A stretch of DNA of 64,000 nucleotides from Niameybacter massiliensis. GTDB taxonomy: Bacteria; Bacillota; Clostridia; Lachnospirales; Cellulosilyticaceae. Positions 9,612 through 17,447 of the stretch are shown here, piece by piece. Below the pieces are notes generated by a model. It made no database searches. It saw only the letters and a program-made list of their open reading frames with translations, and was not told the DNA's origin. The position numbers and the translations under genes are program-made. Position 1 is the stretch's first letter, and each line of letters starts with the position of its first letter. The stretch is taken from assembly GCF_001282685.1 (NCBI RefSeq), contig NZ_LN875035.1, forward strand, positions 2,590,001 to 2,654,000, in the 5' to 3' direction.

Positions 9612-9830
9612 ATGTATTTATCAACACTATAAAATAAATCAGAGTTCTTTATATTCTTAGTCTAGCATGCATTTTTTTCTATTTCTTGGCGTATATTCTA
9701 TAAAATATGGTTTTTCTTGAAGTGTCTTATTAAGGTCATGCTATCTTATCTAACCTATATACAATCTTTTTTATTTTTTTATGAAAAATGCGACGAATTT
9801 TAACCTTCTGCGGTGTATGTATATATATAA
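9612..9830. other. Intergenic region upstream of kdgA and of RNA copy 1
   Basis: AT-rich DNA without a plausible reading frame. It must hold the kdgA promoter (minus) and the promoter of the structured RNA (plus). The only motif I can point to is the alternating TATATATATA at 9820-9829, shared with the other RNA copies. Confidence 0.5.
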
Positions 9831-10366
9831 GGCAAAACAAATTGCCTTATACGGTATCTGATGGGGCAAGTCCTAGGCTCCTTGAATCTAAGATACCTCT
9901 CTAAGATGAGCAAGTAACTTAAGTTCCCCTCCTCCCTAGACTTAATGGTACATCTCCTCTTAGAATCCCAGCTCTGTCGGTGGTGGCAACCCCAGAATGC
10001 TGGTCAATCTTTATAACTAAATAGTGGCTTCCGCCTTTCAAATCCTTTGTTCAACTACTAAGTTACACTAGCTCTTAGGAACGTATGAGGTAAATCTAGC
10101 GTACAGACAGCTGGCCTTGGACACCTGGCATGATACATCCAATTGGGGATCCCTTTCACTGCAGGCACACCAACCCAAGCTCCCTGTAGCCTGGTAAATC
10201 CAAGAGGACTTCGCTAATGCTAGCTTTACTTAGAACCTACGCAAAGGACCACTCTAGGAAGTCACTTACACGTTATAAGCTTTGCCACAAAATAATAAGC
10301 CACCTTAAGCTCAGTCTTTGTGCAACGCACAGGGAGGAAAAGACTGTTCTTAGGGTGGCTTATTGT
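9831..10366 (+). ncRNA. Large structured RNA, copy 1 (subfamily A)
   Basis: About 536 nt with no meaningful ORF, about 95% identical by eye to copy 2. From the 5' end: a GGCAA/TTGCC hairpin; a hairpin with palindromic loop CCTAGG (9872-9877); a stem TCTAAGA/TCTTAGA (9887-9893 with 9958-9964) enclosing TCCTCCCT (9930-9937); a stem CCAGC/GCTGG (9968-10003) with loop GTGGCAA (9983-9989); a variable middle; TTGCCAC (10282-10288); and a long terminal hairpin (about 10293-10364). The hairpin loop AGGGAGGA (10331-10338) is exactly complementary to 9930-9937, and 9983-9989 is exactly complementary to 10282-10288. Both pairings recur in every full copy. I cannot match it to a named family. ROOL/GOLLD-type ornate RNAs are the nearest concept. 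Confidence 0.75.
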
Positions 10367-10372
10367 GTTTAT

Positions 10373-10759
10373 TTACTTTATAATTTGATCAATTTCTTTT
10401 TTGACTTCATACATAATACGCTTACATTCTTCAAAATCCTCTTTATCTACAAGATGATAATCAGGTCCTGGATATCTTGTATCAAAATAGTAGTTGGTTA
10501 AGTAGGCTAAATCTTTCAAGTTAAGATGTAAACTCGGTAATGCCCCTTGTAATGCTCGGCCTAATGTTTTGAGCGAATGAGATCTTAAAACTTCTGTAAT
10601 ATTATCTTCCATATATACTTGTTCAATAACACTTTTTAGAAGTTTCTCTACAATCTGTTGGCAAAGTGCTGATGGCTGATTGTAATAGCCTGTATCTCCA
10701 ATGGCTTCTAGATACGCTAGATCATTACAAGCTATTGCATAGTAACTATTGGCTTTCAT
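10373..10759 (-). CDS. HEPN-domain protein (putative toxin of HEPN/MNT pair)
   Basis: 128 aa all-helical HEPN-family protein (PF05168-like). Visible family features are the N-terminal YYAIACNDLAYLEA helix, QIVEKLLKSVIEQ, the R/H segment LRSHSLKTL and a YFDTRYPGPDY segment. HEPN proteins are often RNases or partners of minimal nucleotidyltransferases. Here the MNT gene overlaps its start by 14 bp, giving the usual type VII-like HEPN/MNT pair in which the MNT modifies and silences the HEPN protein. Its stop lies only a few bases beyond the terminal hairpin of RNA copy 1, which points towards it. Toxicity is inferred from family, not shown. Confidence 0.85.
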   Translation of the reverse strand: MKANSYYAIACNDLAYLEAIGDTGYYNQPSALCQQIVEKLLKSVIEQVYMEDNITEVLRSHSLKTLGRALQGALPSLHLNLKDLAYLTNYYFDTRYPGPDYHLVDKEDFEECKRIMYEVKKEIDQIIK

Positions 10760-11126
10760 TATTCTTCTCCTGTCTCCATAATATCTTTCTGTCTCTCATA
10801 ATATTTTTACAAAATACACTATCTGTCTTATAAAAGTTTTCTTCACTCGCTATTAATAAATCTATACCCATCTCATAGGCTAACTCATAGAGTTCCCCTT
10901 TTTGTATACGCTGGGGCACTTTCTCATAAAGTACATACATATCAACATCACTGGTTGCTTTATATGTTTCTCTTGCGTAACTCCCATATATCCCAATTTC
11001 AATAGGATTCGTTGCAATTAATTCAGGTAATAGCTCTTTTATTTTTTTCTCTTGCTTCTCTCTAAGTTTCTCTTTAATATAGTCCATTTCATGTACTACT
11101 TGCATCCACCCCATCCTCTCATACAC
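10746..11126 (-). CDS. MNT-type nucleotidyltransferase (antitoxin partner)
   Basis: Up to 126 aa. The catalytic signature GSYARETYKATSDVD (GS then DxD) is complete, so it is probably an active minimal nucleotidyltransferase of the Pol-beta superfamily. Related MntA enzymes transfer AMP to their HEPN partner. The ORF opens with GTG at 11126. Internal ATGs at 11114 and 11105 have comparable purine-rich upstream sequence, so the start is uncertain. It is first in a two-gene operon and overlaps the HEPN gene by 14 bp. Alternative role: modification of another substrate, since the pair sits in an accessory region. Confidence 0.85.
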   Translation of the reverse strand: MYERMGWMQVVHEMDYIKEKLREKQEKKIKELLPELIATNPIEIGIYGSYARETYKATSDVDMYVLYEKVPQRIQKGELYELAYEMGIDLLIASEENFYKTDSVFCKNIMRDRKILWRQEKNNESQ

Positions 11127-11199
11127 CTAGTAAAACTATAGTAATCTACCTTTTACTTTTAGTATACACAAAAAATCTTTCAAGTTACAAGGTTCTTTT

Positions 11200-11372
11200 A
11201 AATTCTTTGTTCAGCTACTGAGTTACACTAGCTTTACTTAGAACCTACGCAAAGGACCACTCTAGAAAGTCACTTATACGTTATAATCTTTGCCACAAAA
11301 TAATAAGCCACCTTAAGCGCAGTCTTTGTGCAATGCACAGGGAGGAAAAGACTGTTCTTGGGGTGGCTTGTT
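11200..11372 (+). ncRNA. Deleted remnant of the structured RNA
   Basis: About 170 nt matching copies 1/2 at their 3' end. The 5' half is absent. A further 152 nt are missing exactly between two CTAGCT hexamers (10068-10073 and 10220-10225 in copy 1), which are fused into one at 11228-11233. It retains TTGCCAC, the terminal hairpin and AGGGAGGA, but has lost both 5' pairing partners, so it cannot form the long-range pseudoknots. It is probably a degenerate copy, although its hairpin may still work as a terminator for neighbouring transcripts. Confidence 0.8.
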
Positions 11373-12033
11373 ATTGAATTTTTTTCCTTATCTCTAGCAA
11401 CTCTTCTTTTATGCTTTCGTCTGTCACTTGTTTTTCTAATCCTTCAACAAGTTCACTTGCAAGGGCAACTTCATTCTTTTCTAATGCAACGAATATCTCC
11501 AATAGCATTATATTTTCTGTATATTTCCCCATACGCTTAAACTTCTCACATGTATTTTTGTTTTGTAAATACAGTGCTATTGCTTTATCATTTTGTTGTA
11601 CATAGAAATAGCTTAGACATAGATTAAGCAACCATACAATTCGTATTTCATCTCTTAATTTCACTTTTGCTAAAGGTTCAAGGATTCCTATTGCCTTATC
11701 ATACTGCTTTAAATCATAGTATCCTGCACTAAGATTAACATCAAGCACACTTCTAAGGGTCTTTCCTTTTGCTTTTTCTTTTATTTGTTCTATTTGTTCA
11801 ATATACGCCTTACATTTCCCCTCTTTCAAAAGCCCAATTGCTTTTTGGATTTTCCTGCTATAGGACAGATTATAAAGTACATTAAATAGTACTGCCCCCA
11901 CGATAACAAAAATCCCTATTATCCAATACCCTTTTCGAAAAATATCATCTGGAATAGAAAGGGTTTTTTGTATAATCAACATGAGTATTCCCAATACAAA
12001 TCCTATACCTACTATTTTCATGATTCTTTTCAT
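11371..12033 (-). CDS. TPR-like protein with two N-terminal membrane helices
   Basis: 220 aa from the ATG at 12033 (AAGGAG 8 nt upstream). The GTG at 12042 lies inside that ribosome site and is less likely. Two hydrophobic helices at roughly 4-25 and 38-58 anchor it. The cytoplasmic or extracellular C-terminal part (about 75-220) is made of tetratricopeptide-like helix pairs, for example LSAGYYDLKQYDKAIGILEPLAK and LNLCLSYFYVQQNDKAIALYL. TPRs bind proteins. No catalytic motif is visible and I cannot assign a role. Its stop codon lies at the end of the RNA-remnant hairpin, the same geometry seen for the HEPN gene. Confidence 0.8.
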   Translation of the reverse strand: MKRIMKIVGIGFVLGILMLIIQKTLSIPDDIFRKGYWIIGIFVIVGAVLFNVLYNLSYSRKIQKAIGLLKEGKCKAYIEQIEQIKEKAKGKTLRSVLDVNLSAGYYDLKQYDKAIGILEPLAKVKLRDEIRIVWLLNLCLSYFYVQQNDKAIALYLQNKNTCEKFKRMGKYTENIMLLEIFVALEKNEVALASELVEGLEKQVTDESIKEELLEIRKKIQ

Positions 12034-12042
12034 CACTTTCAC

Positions 12043-12278
12043 TCCTTGCTGTATATATACTTTATATCATTATACAACAAGTTATAATTAAACTAAATTA
12101 CATATATAACTATACCAAGCAATCACTAAGCTACCTTAAGCCACTCTCTGTATATTTAAAGTTTTTCAACTTCTTAAGATCCAAGACAAACTTCTACGAG
12201 AAACTTGTTTTAAAATTTTTTAACTTTTTTATAAAAATTGGGAGACTTTTAAAAAAATCCGTGTATAAGTATATATAG
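12043..12278. other. Intergenic region upstream of RNA copy 2
   Basis: AT-rich, no coding signal. It contains a short partial echo of the repeat (AAGCCACCTTAAG-like at about 12128-12157: AAGCTACCTTAAG) and the TATATATA box at 12270-12277 just before copy 2. It should also carry the promoter of the TPR gene on the minus strand. Confidence 0.45.
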
Positions 12279-12812
12279 GGTAAAACAAATCGCCTTATAC
12301 GGTATCCGATGGGACAAGTCCTAGGCCCCTTGAATCTAAGATACCTCTCTAAGATGAGCAAGTAACTTAAGTTCCTCTCCTCCCTAGACTTAATGGTACA
12401 CCTCTTCTTAGAATCCCAGCTCTGTCGGTGGTGGCAACCCCAGAATGCTGGTCAATCTTTATAACTAAATAGTGGCTTTCGCCTTTCAAATCCTTTGTTC
12501 AACTACTAAGTTATACTAGCTCTTAGGAACGTATGAGGTAAATCCAGCGTACAGGCAGCTGGCCTTGGACACCTGGCATGATACATCCAATTGGGGATCC
12601 CTTTCACTGCAGGCACACCAACGCAGTTCGCTGTAGCCTGGTAAATCCAAGAGGACTTCGCTAATGCTAGCTTTACTTAGAACCTACCCAAAGGACTACT
12701 CTAGGAAGTCACTTACACGTTATAATCTTTGCCACAAAACAATAAGCCACCTTAAGTTCAGTCTTTGTGCAGTGCACAGGGAGGAAAAGACTGTTCTTAG
12801 GGTGGCTTATTG
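12279..12812 (+). ncRNA. Large structured RNA, copy 2 (subfamily A)
   Basis: About 534 nt, nearly the same as copy 1 with roughly thirty scattered substitutions and one indel. All paired elements are kept: palindromic loop CCTAGG at 12320-12325; TCCTCCCT at 12378-12385 facing AGGGAGGA at 12778-12785; and GTGGCAA at 12431-12437 facing TTGCCAC at 12729-12735. The terminal hairpin (AATAAGCCACC / GGTGGCTTATT, about 12741-12811) is followed by a T-rich stretch. A TATATATA box precedes the 5' end. The convergent stalk-domain gene ends at 12843, just beyond it. Confidence 0.75.
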
Positions 12813-12842
12813 CGTTTTATAACGATTTATGCGTTCTAAAAC

Positions 12843-13712
12843 TTATTGCTCATGTATCACTAATGCTTTAATATACTTTCTATCCTTACTGCCATCAAAC
12901 GTTATGCTTAGGCTAGAAGATTCGTCTTTTGCTACTAATCCTACCTGATAGCCATCTGACTCAATAATTGTTAAAGGAATAATCGATTGAGTAGAAATAA
13001 TATGATAGATTTCAGCTGCTTTAGTAGGTACTAAACTATTTAAAATTAAGTTTGCAAAGGCAAGGTTCTCTGGATTATTTTCATGTAGAGATAAGGTGAC
13101 TAATTGCATTTCGGGCAACACTTGTGATAATGAAATTTGATAACGTTCCCCTTCATTGTTAATGGCACGTCTCAGATAAGTCATATTACCTGGCCCAAAC
13201 TTTTCATAACCATTGCTCAACAATAAAGTAGAGACTTCTGATAAGGATATTTGTTTGCTCACAGTAGGTAATTGGATAGGCTCACTTGTTGTTGAGATAT
13301 AAGCTGTTCTATTGGCATAGCCAATTTGTAATCCCAGTGCTTCAGCTACCACTTTAAGAGGAACATAAACTGTATTATGCTTCATTTCTGGCACACTTGA
13401 TAATTGAATATAGCCTGTATTTGATTTTGCGTTGTGATAACCAACCTCAAGTTCAATATACTGGTCCCCTTTTGTAATTATCGCCTTTTCATGCACACCA
13501 TCCCAGCTCACACTATACTTAAGCTTTCCTGATAAGATTCTTAGTGGAATCATAGTATTACCATTTTCACTGATATAGCCCTGCCCAATGATAGCCTGGT
13601 CAAGAGATACCTCTATAGGATTCTTTAAAGGCACCGCTTGCGTTTGAATAGGTATTAATACTAACATCAGTATTATGGTTAGATTAATCATATATTTTAT
13701 TTGCTTCTTCAT
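12843..13712 (-). CDS. Secreted protein with copper amine oxidase-like N-terminal (stalk) domain
   Basis: 289 aa. A Sec signal peptide spans about residues 1-27 (basic MKKQIKYM, hydrophobic core, cleavage near TQA-VP), so it is exported. Residues about 28-145 carry two repeats of the Cu_amine_oxidN1-type module (GNTMIPLRIL and NTVYVPLKVVAEALGLQ). Despite the name, these bind no copper in most Firmicutes and act as cell-surface modules. The C-terminal 140 residues are unrecognised. AGGAGT lies upstream of the start. It is a single gene on the minus strand, convergent with RNA copy 2, with no functional link visible. Confidence 0.85.
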   Translation of the reverse strand: MKKQIKYMINLTIILMLVLIPIQTQAVPLKNPIEVSLDQAIIGQGYISENGNTMIPLRILSGKLKYSVSWDGVHEKAIITKGDQYIELEVGYHNAKSNTGYIQLSSVPEMKHNTVYVPLKVVAEALGLQIGYANRTAYISTTSEPIQLPTVSKQISLSEVSTLLLSNGYEKFGPGNMTYLRRAINNEGERYQISLSQVLPEMQLVTLSLHENNPENLAFANLILNSLVPTKAAEIYHIISTQSIIPLTIIESDGYQVGLVAKDESSSLSITFDGSKDRKYIKALVIHEQ

Positions 13713-13820
13713 TCGAGTAAACTCCTTTGTCTTTTGTACATCGTTCCTATTTTACACTTCATATTGCTGAATAGATACTTTATAAGCAATCTACCTTTTT
13801 ATGGTATGGCATTATACCCC

Positions 13821-14420
13821 TTAAATCGCTTCTTCTGTTTTACGCACTATGACATTCAGCCACTTTTCCTCACGATCAGGACGCTTATCTACAGTAATCC
13901 CTTGCTCTACTATCACTAACTCTGGGAAATGAGCTAATAACTTGGTAAAACGCTCTTCCGTATAGTCACTAAAGTAACGTCCATTGCGCTCCCCTTCAAA
14001 TTCACCATATTTAAAAGAAGCATACAAAATGCCTTCATTCTTTAAGGCTCTAGATAAACGTCTAAAGACATCCACCATATCTTCTTCTGGTACATGAAGC
14101 AATGTAGCACAAGCCCATATGCCATCATAAAGATTTACATCTTCTATCTCTTGAAAAATCATCTGGCGAACTGGTTGTCCTATAAGCTCTGCTGTTTGGT
14201 TACACATAGCTTCCGAACCATCGATAGCACTTACTTTGTAGCCTGCTTCCTTGAAGGCAAGGCTATCACGACCTGAGCCACACCCTGCATCTAGGATGTG
14301 AGCTGCTTGTGGTAAGTAACTCAGGAACTTACTGCGTAGTTCTGACATATCTACGTTAAGTGTGCCTTCTATGAAGTCTTTGGCATTGGTATTGTAATAG
14401 TTTAAGGTTAATTCTTTCAT
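13821..14420 (-). CDS. Class I SAM-dependent methyltransferase
   Basis: 199 aa Rossmann methyltransferase. Motif I is ILDAGCGSGRDSLAF (residues about 41-55), the acidic end of beta-2 is SAIDGSEAM, and a motif IV-like region is DGIWACATLLHV. There is no NPPY/DPPY motif, so an exocyclic-amino DNA methylase is not supported. Small-molecule or protein targets, as in TehB/UbiE-like enzymes, are more likely. Its ATG overlaps the stop of the PLD-helicase gene (ATGA), with AAAGGGGG at correct spacing inside that gene, so the two products are made together. That coupling is the main clue to a shared, unknown job. Confidence 0.87.
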   Translation of the reverse strand: MKELTLNYYNTNAKDFIEGTLNVDMSELRSKFLSYLPQAAHILDAGCGSGRDSLAFKEAGYKVSAIDGSEAMCNQTAELIGQPVRQMIFQEIEDVNLYDGIWACATLLHVPEEDMVDVFRRLSRALKNEGILYASFKYGEFEGERNGRYFSDYTEERFTKLLAHFPELVIVEQGITVDKRPDREEKWLNVIVRKTEEAI

Positions 14421-16927
14421 TTTTGGAGCCCCCTTTTATTTTTATCTTCAAATTGTCTACGATAGTAATCTGCTACTCTATAGTCTATAATTTCTTTAAA
14501 ATGTTTCTTGAAGTATGGATTCTTTAAATAAGGCTCGAGTATCTCATCTAAAGAAAGTAAATAATCTTCTTTAGCTTTAAAGAAGCCTCCTCCATTTTTT
14601 AAAAATGCATTAATAGGTTGATTAAGTACCTCTGTCTTCCATTCTTTTGACGTCCAAGTGCTATAGTGAGTCTTTTTATCCCCTTGTAAGAGATCACGAT
14701 CATTAGACCCTTTTTTATAGAATGTTTTACATACTTCACTGGCTTCTTCTAATGTAATATCAAGGCGTATATCTCCGTTATTATAGAACGCAAGCAAAAG
14801 CGGCATCTTGTATGTCCGCTGCATGCCTGTAATACTCATTTGCTGTAAAAAGTCTCCTGCTCGTGTATCTATCAAAGCTATTTCTTCTTCACATAGTTCA
14901 TCTTGTATCTTTAAAAAGGCCAAATAGTCTTTAAGAACTTTACTTCCCATCTTCTTGGTTAGCTCCGATGGGGTATGGATGAAAACTTCTTTTCTTGTAG
15001 GTCTTCCTCCCACTACACTTTTAATACGCTCATACTCCTCTATACATTTTTCTAGATCGTTTTGACTTTTCTTACCCATTTCTTTGAACAAGTCGATCAA
15101 TCTAAAATCAAAATCCAAGATGCAATCTTCTGGTAGCTCTATGGTCTGAGGATTCATCTTTTTGATTTCGCTTTCCGTATAAGGGCGATTTCCTAATAAA
15201 AACGGGAAAATATTTGCCTTCTTATAATTACCAATAAAGTCTAAAACATTTAAGTACTCTTTACCTTTACACTTTCTTAATCCCCTTCCCAATTGTTGTA
15301 AGAATATTGTAGTCGATTGAGTCGGTCGTAAGAAAAGCACCATATCCACTTCTGGCACATCTACCCCTTCATTGAACATATCTACAGAGAAAATAATTTG
15401 AATTTCACCTCTTCTTAACTGTCCAATTGCCTCACTTCGTTCTGCTGTCTGTTCACCTTGTTCACCACTATAGACAGCTACAGCTTTTATACCCTGTTTA
15501 TTGAAATAGTGCGCCATATATTCTGCATGAGATTTAGAGCTACAAAAGCCCATGGCACGTTTAGAACTATACTTTTGATAGTGTTTTAATATAAGTTCTG
15601 CACGCCTACTAATCATCAGTCCCGCATCCAATTGTTGCTTATCATACTTACTATTTTTATACTCTATTTCATCATAGTTTACTGTCTCATCATAAATTGC
15701 ATAATATCTAAAAGGTACTAGCCAGCCCTTGTTAATAGCTTCTTGCAAACGTACCTCATAAACTAAATTGTCACCTGCAATTTCAAAAACATCTCCATTA
15801 TCCATACGTTCCGGTGTAGCCGTTAAAAATAGCCAAAAAACTGGTGTAAAGTAATCTAATACACTAGTATATTGACGTGCTATTGCATGATGACATTCGT
15901 CAATAATAACATAATCAAACGCATCTGCTGCAAAGAACTCTTGATTTAAGTATTCATTCTTCCCTAAAGTCTGAACTAAAGCAAAAGTTACTTCTTTATC
16001 TACATCTTTCTTATTGCCATAAAAGAATCCTGTACTTTCTGTCTGTCGTACTTTTCTAAAGCTTTCTTCTGCCTGCTTTAAAATTTCTTCTCGATGTGCT
16101 ACAAATAAAACACGTTTATAAGGCTTTGAATCAAATGCAGCAAGATAAGTCTTTCCTATACCCGTTGCCGCTACAACAAGTCCACGTTCCCAGCCTTCTT
16201 CTCTTGTATTCTTTAACGCATACAATGCTTCAATTTGTGCACCCCGTGGTTCATACAAGTCAATTACACTACGTTCACCTATCTCTTCCAATGCTTCTTG
16301 TGCAAGTTGCTGAGACTTTGAAAACAATTTAGGCTTTGTCCAACTTTTTGAATATGCCTCTAGTACCTCATCTGTTACAACTGTAGAGTGGCATTCAAAG
16401 AGATTTACGAATTCATTATAAAAATACTGAAAATCCTCTGGACTTTGTGACTTAGCAAAACGATAATTCCATTCTACAGAATTTGTTAATGCACCACGCG
16501 ATATATTTGAAGAACCTACATAGATTTCACTATCTACTTGTCCATGAAAAAGATATGCCTTTGGATGAAATGATTTATTTTGTACATTGTACAATCTAAG
16601 ATCCAACCGCTCTCCCAGAGCCTCACGAATTAAATATAATGCCGAAGGTTCTGTAATATGTAAATAGTTCCCTGTTAACAGACGAATCTTCACCCCACGG
16701 TTTATTGCTTCCTTTAAGTCTCCAAGAAGTAGCTTAACCCCTGATTCCATAAGAAAAGATACAATAATATCTATTGATTGCGCATTTTTCATACTCGTTT
16801 TAAGACGGTTATATAAGTGATCTGATTCTCCCGTAATGGCATTCACAAGACGGATAGAATCATCAATATGTTTACTTGTTTTATAAAGTAAGTCATGTTT
16901 AAGTTGTTCTGTATTGATAATGTTCAC
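14417..16927 (-). CDS. PLD-like nuclease / superfamily II helicase fusion (DUF3427-type C-terminus)
   Basis: 836 aa. The N-terminus has a phospholipase-D-type nuclease domain with H121-P-K and G-S-S-N at 138-141, a single HKD half-site that would need a dimer. Next is a DEAD/DEAH helicase: Walker A VAATGIGKT (252-260), DECH at 343-346, motif III FLTATPERMD, and motif VI QLGRGLRK. The remaining C-terminal third resembles the DUF3427 region found in this helicase class. Such proteins occur in defence islands and as solitary DNA-processing enzymes. The start is odd: the ORF opens with GTG embedded in the AGGGG ribosome site, and ATT 5 nt further on has better spacing. A 16-bp inverted repeat lies upstream at 16998-17048. 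Confidence 0.88.
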   Translation of the reverse strand: MNIINTEQLKHDLLYKTSKHIDDSIRLVNAITGESDHLYNRLKTSMKNAQSIDIIVSFLMESGVKLLLGDLKEAINRGVKIRLLTGNYLHITEPSALYLIREALGERLDLRLYNVQNKSFHPKAYLFHGQVDSEIYVGSSNISRGALTNSVEWNYRFAKSQSPEDFQYFYNEFVNLFECHSTVVTDEVLEAYSKSWTKPKLFSKSQQLAQEALEEIGERSVIDLYEPRGAQIEALYALKNTREEGWERGLVVAATGIGKTYLAAFDSKPYKRVLFVAHREEILKQAEESFRKVRQTESTGFFYGNKKDVDKEVTFALVQTLGKNEYLNQEFFAADAFDYVIIDECHHAIARQYTSVLDYFTPVFWLFLTATPERMDNGDVFEIAGDNLVYEVRLQEAINKGWLVPFRYYAIYDETVNYDEIEYKNSKYDKQQLDAGLMISRRAELILKHYQKYSSKRAMGFCSSKSHAEYMAHYFNKQGIKAVAVYSGEQGEQTAERSEAIGQLRRGEIQIIFSVDMFNEGVDVPEVDMVLFLRPTQSTTIFLQQLGRGLRKCKGKEYLNVLDFIGNYKKANIFPFLLGNRPYTESEIKKMNPQTIELPEDCILDFDFRLIDLFKEMGKKSQNDLEKCIEEYERIKSVVGGRPTRKEVFIHTPSELTKKMGSKVLKDYLAFLKIQDELCEEEIALIDTRAGDFLQQMSITGMQRTYKMPLLLAFYNNGDIRLDITLEEASEVCKTFYKKGSNDRDLLQGDKKTHYSTWTSKEWKTEVLNQPINAFLKNGGGFFKAKEDYLLSLDEILEPYLKNPYFKKHFKEIIDYRVADYYRRQFEDKNKRGLQK

Positions 16928-16997
16928 CCCTAAAAATTTGTGTATAGAGATAGTTTAACATAGAGTATTTAGAATTGGAAATTCCTAATGCCCATAC

Positions 16998-17048
16998 ATA
17001 AATATAAGAGTTACTAAATCTATATCATGCAATAACTCTTATATTTAT
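16998..17048. promoter_or_regulatory. 16-bp perfect inverted repeat upstream of the helicase gene
   Basis: Arms ATAAATATAAGAGTTA and its exact complement, separated by 19 nt, ending about 70 bp before the helicase start on the minus strand. It could be a repressor operator or leader hairpin. A T-rich run on the plus side (TTATTTTTTC) would also allow plus-strand termination, but no plus-strand gene precedes it. Confidence 0.55.
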
Positions 17049-17318
17049 ATGTTACCTTTATTTTTTCTTTGCAGTTTTGTCAAGTTCCCTAACTATTTTA
17101 ATATACATTCCGTTCTGCATTTATTTTATATCTTCTTGTTCCATCTATTAATTTATTAATCTACTGTTGCTCCATGCAATATAAGTCTTTATAAACTGAA
17201 TCATTATATGATATAAACTTTTCTTTTGACTTTTCTACTATAATTTTTCCAAATATTTAGGTAAAATCCCAATACAGGAATAGAGTAGATTAAACATATG
17301 GTATTAGGATAAATAAAC

Positions 17319-17353
17319 ATAGGGTTTACTGATACCAAATCAGTAAGCCCTAT
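17319..17353 (-). terminator. Terminator of the GHKL ATPase gene
   Basis: Fifteen-base stem (ATAGGGTTTACTGAT against ATCAGTAAGCCCTAT, one wobble) with a 5-nt loop, about 95 bp past the GHKL stop and followed on the minus strand by TTTATTTAT. Confidence 0.7.
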
Positions 17354-17447
17354 TGTTATTACCACATTTATCCTACAAAATATAATTACTAGAACAATAC
17401 ATGCTATAATAAATTTATTAATAATAATTAGTAATATCTTTCATCTT

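Larger units (their letters stand above)
16928..17447. other. 520-bp gap between GHKL and PLD-helicase genes
   Basis: AT-rich non-coding DNA. It holds two hairpins, listed separately: a terminator for the GHKL gene near 17319-17353 and a 16-bp inverted repeat at 16998-17048 in the likely leader of the helicase gene. I see no reading frame with coding character. Confidence 0.6.

Noticed and set aside
9831-10366. RNA as RNase P RNA, tmRNA or a T-box riboswitch
   Set aside because: Four copies argue against single-copy housekeeping RNAs. No tRNA-like ends or tag reading frame, no T-box sequence, and no downstream gene on the same strand.
10217-10501. 94-codon plus-strand ORF spanning the end of RNA copy 1 and the HEPN gene
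   Set aside because: It runs antisense through the HEPN gene, the frame is not shared by copy 2, and the composition is not protein-like.
9831-12812. Copies 1 and 2 as insertion sequences, group I/II introns or a CRISPR array
   Set aside because: There is no transposase or reverse transcriptase and no terminal repeats with target duplication. No intron domain V or G-site motif was seen, and there is no short-repeat/spacer pattern.
12843-13712. A copper amine oxidase enzyme
   Set aside because: Only the non-catalytic N-terminal module is present; there is no topaquinone site or copper ligands.
13821-14420. DNA modification methylase of a restriction system
   Set aside because: The N/DPPY or PCQ motifs of DNA methylases are missing; it looks like a small-molecule-type class I methyltransferase.
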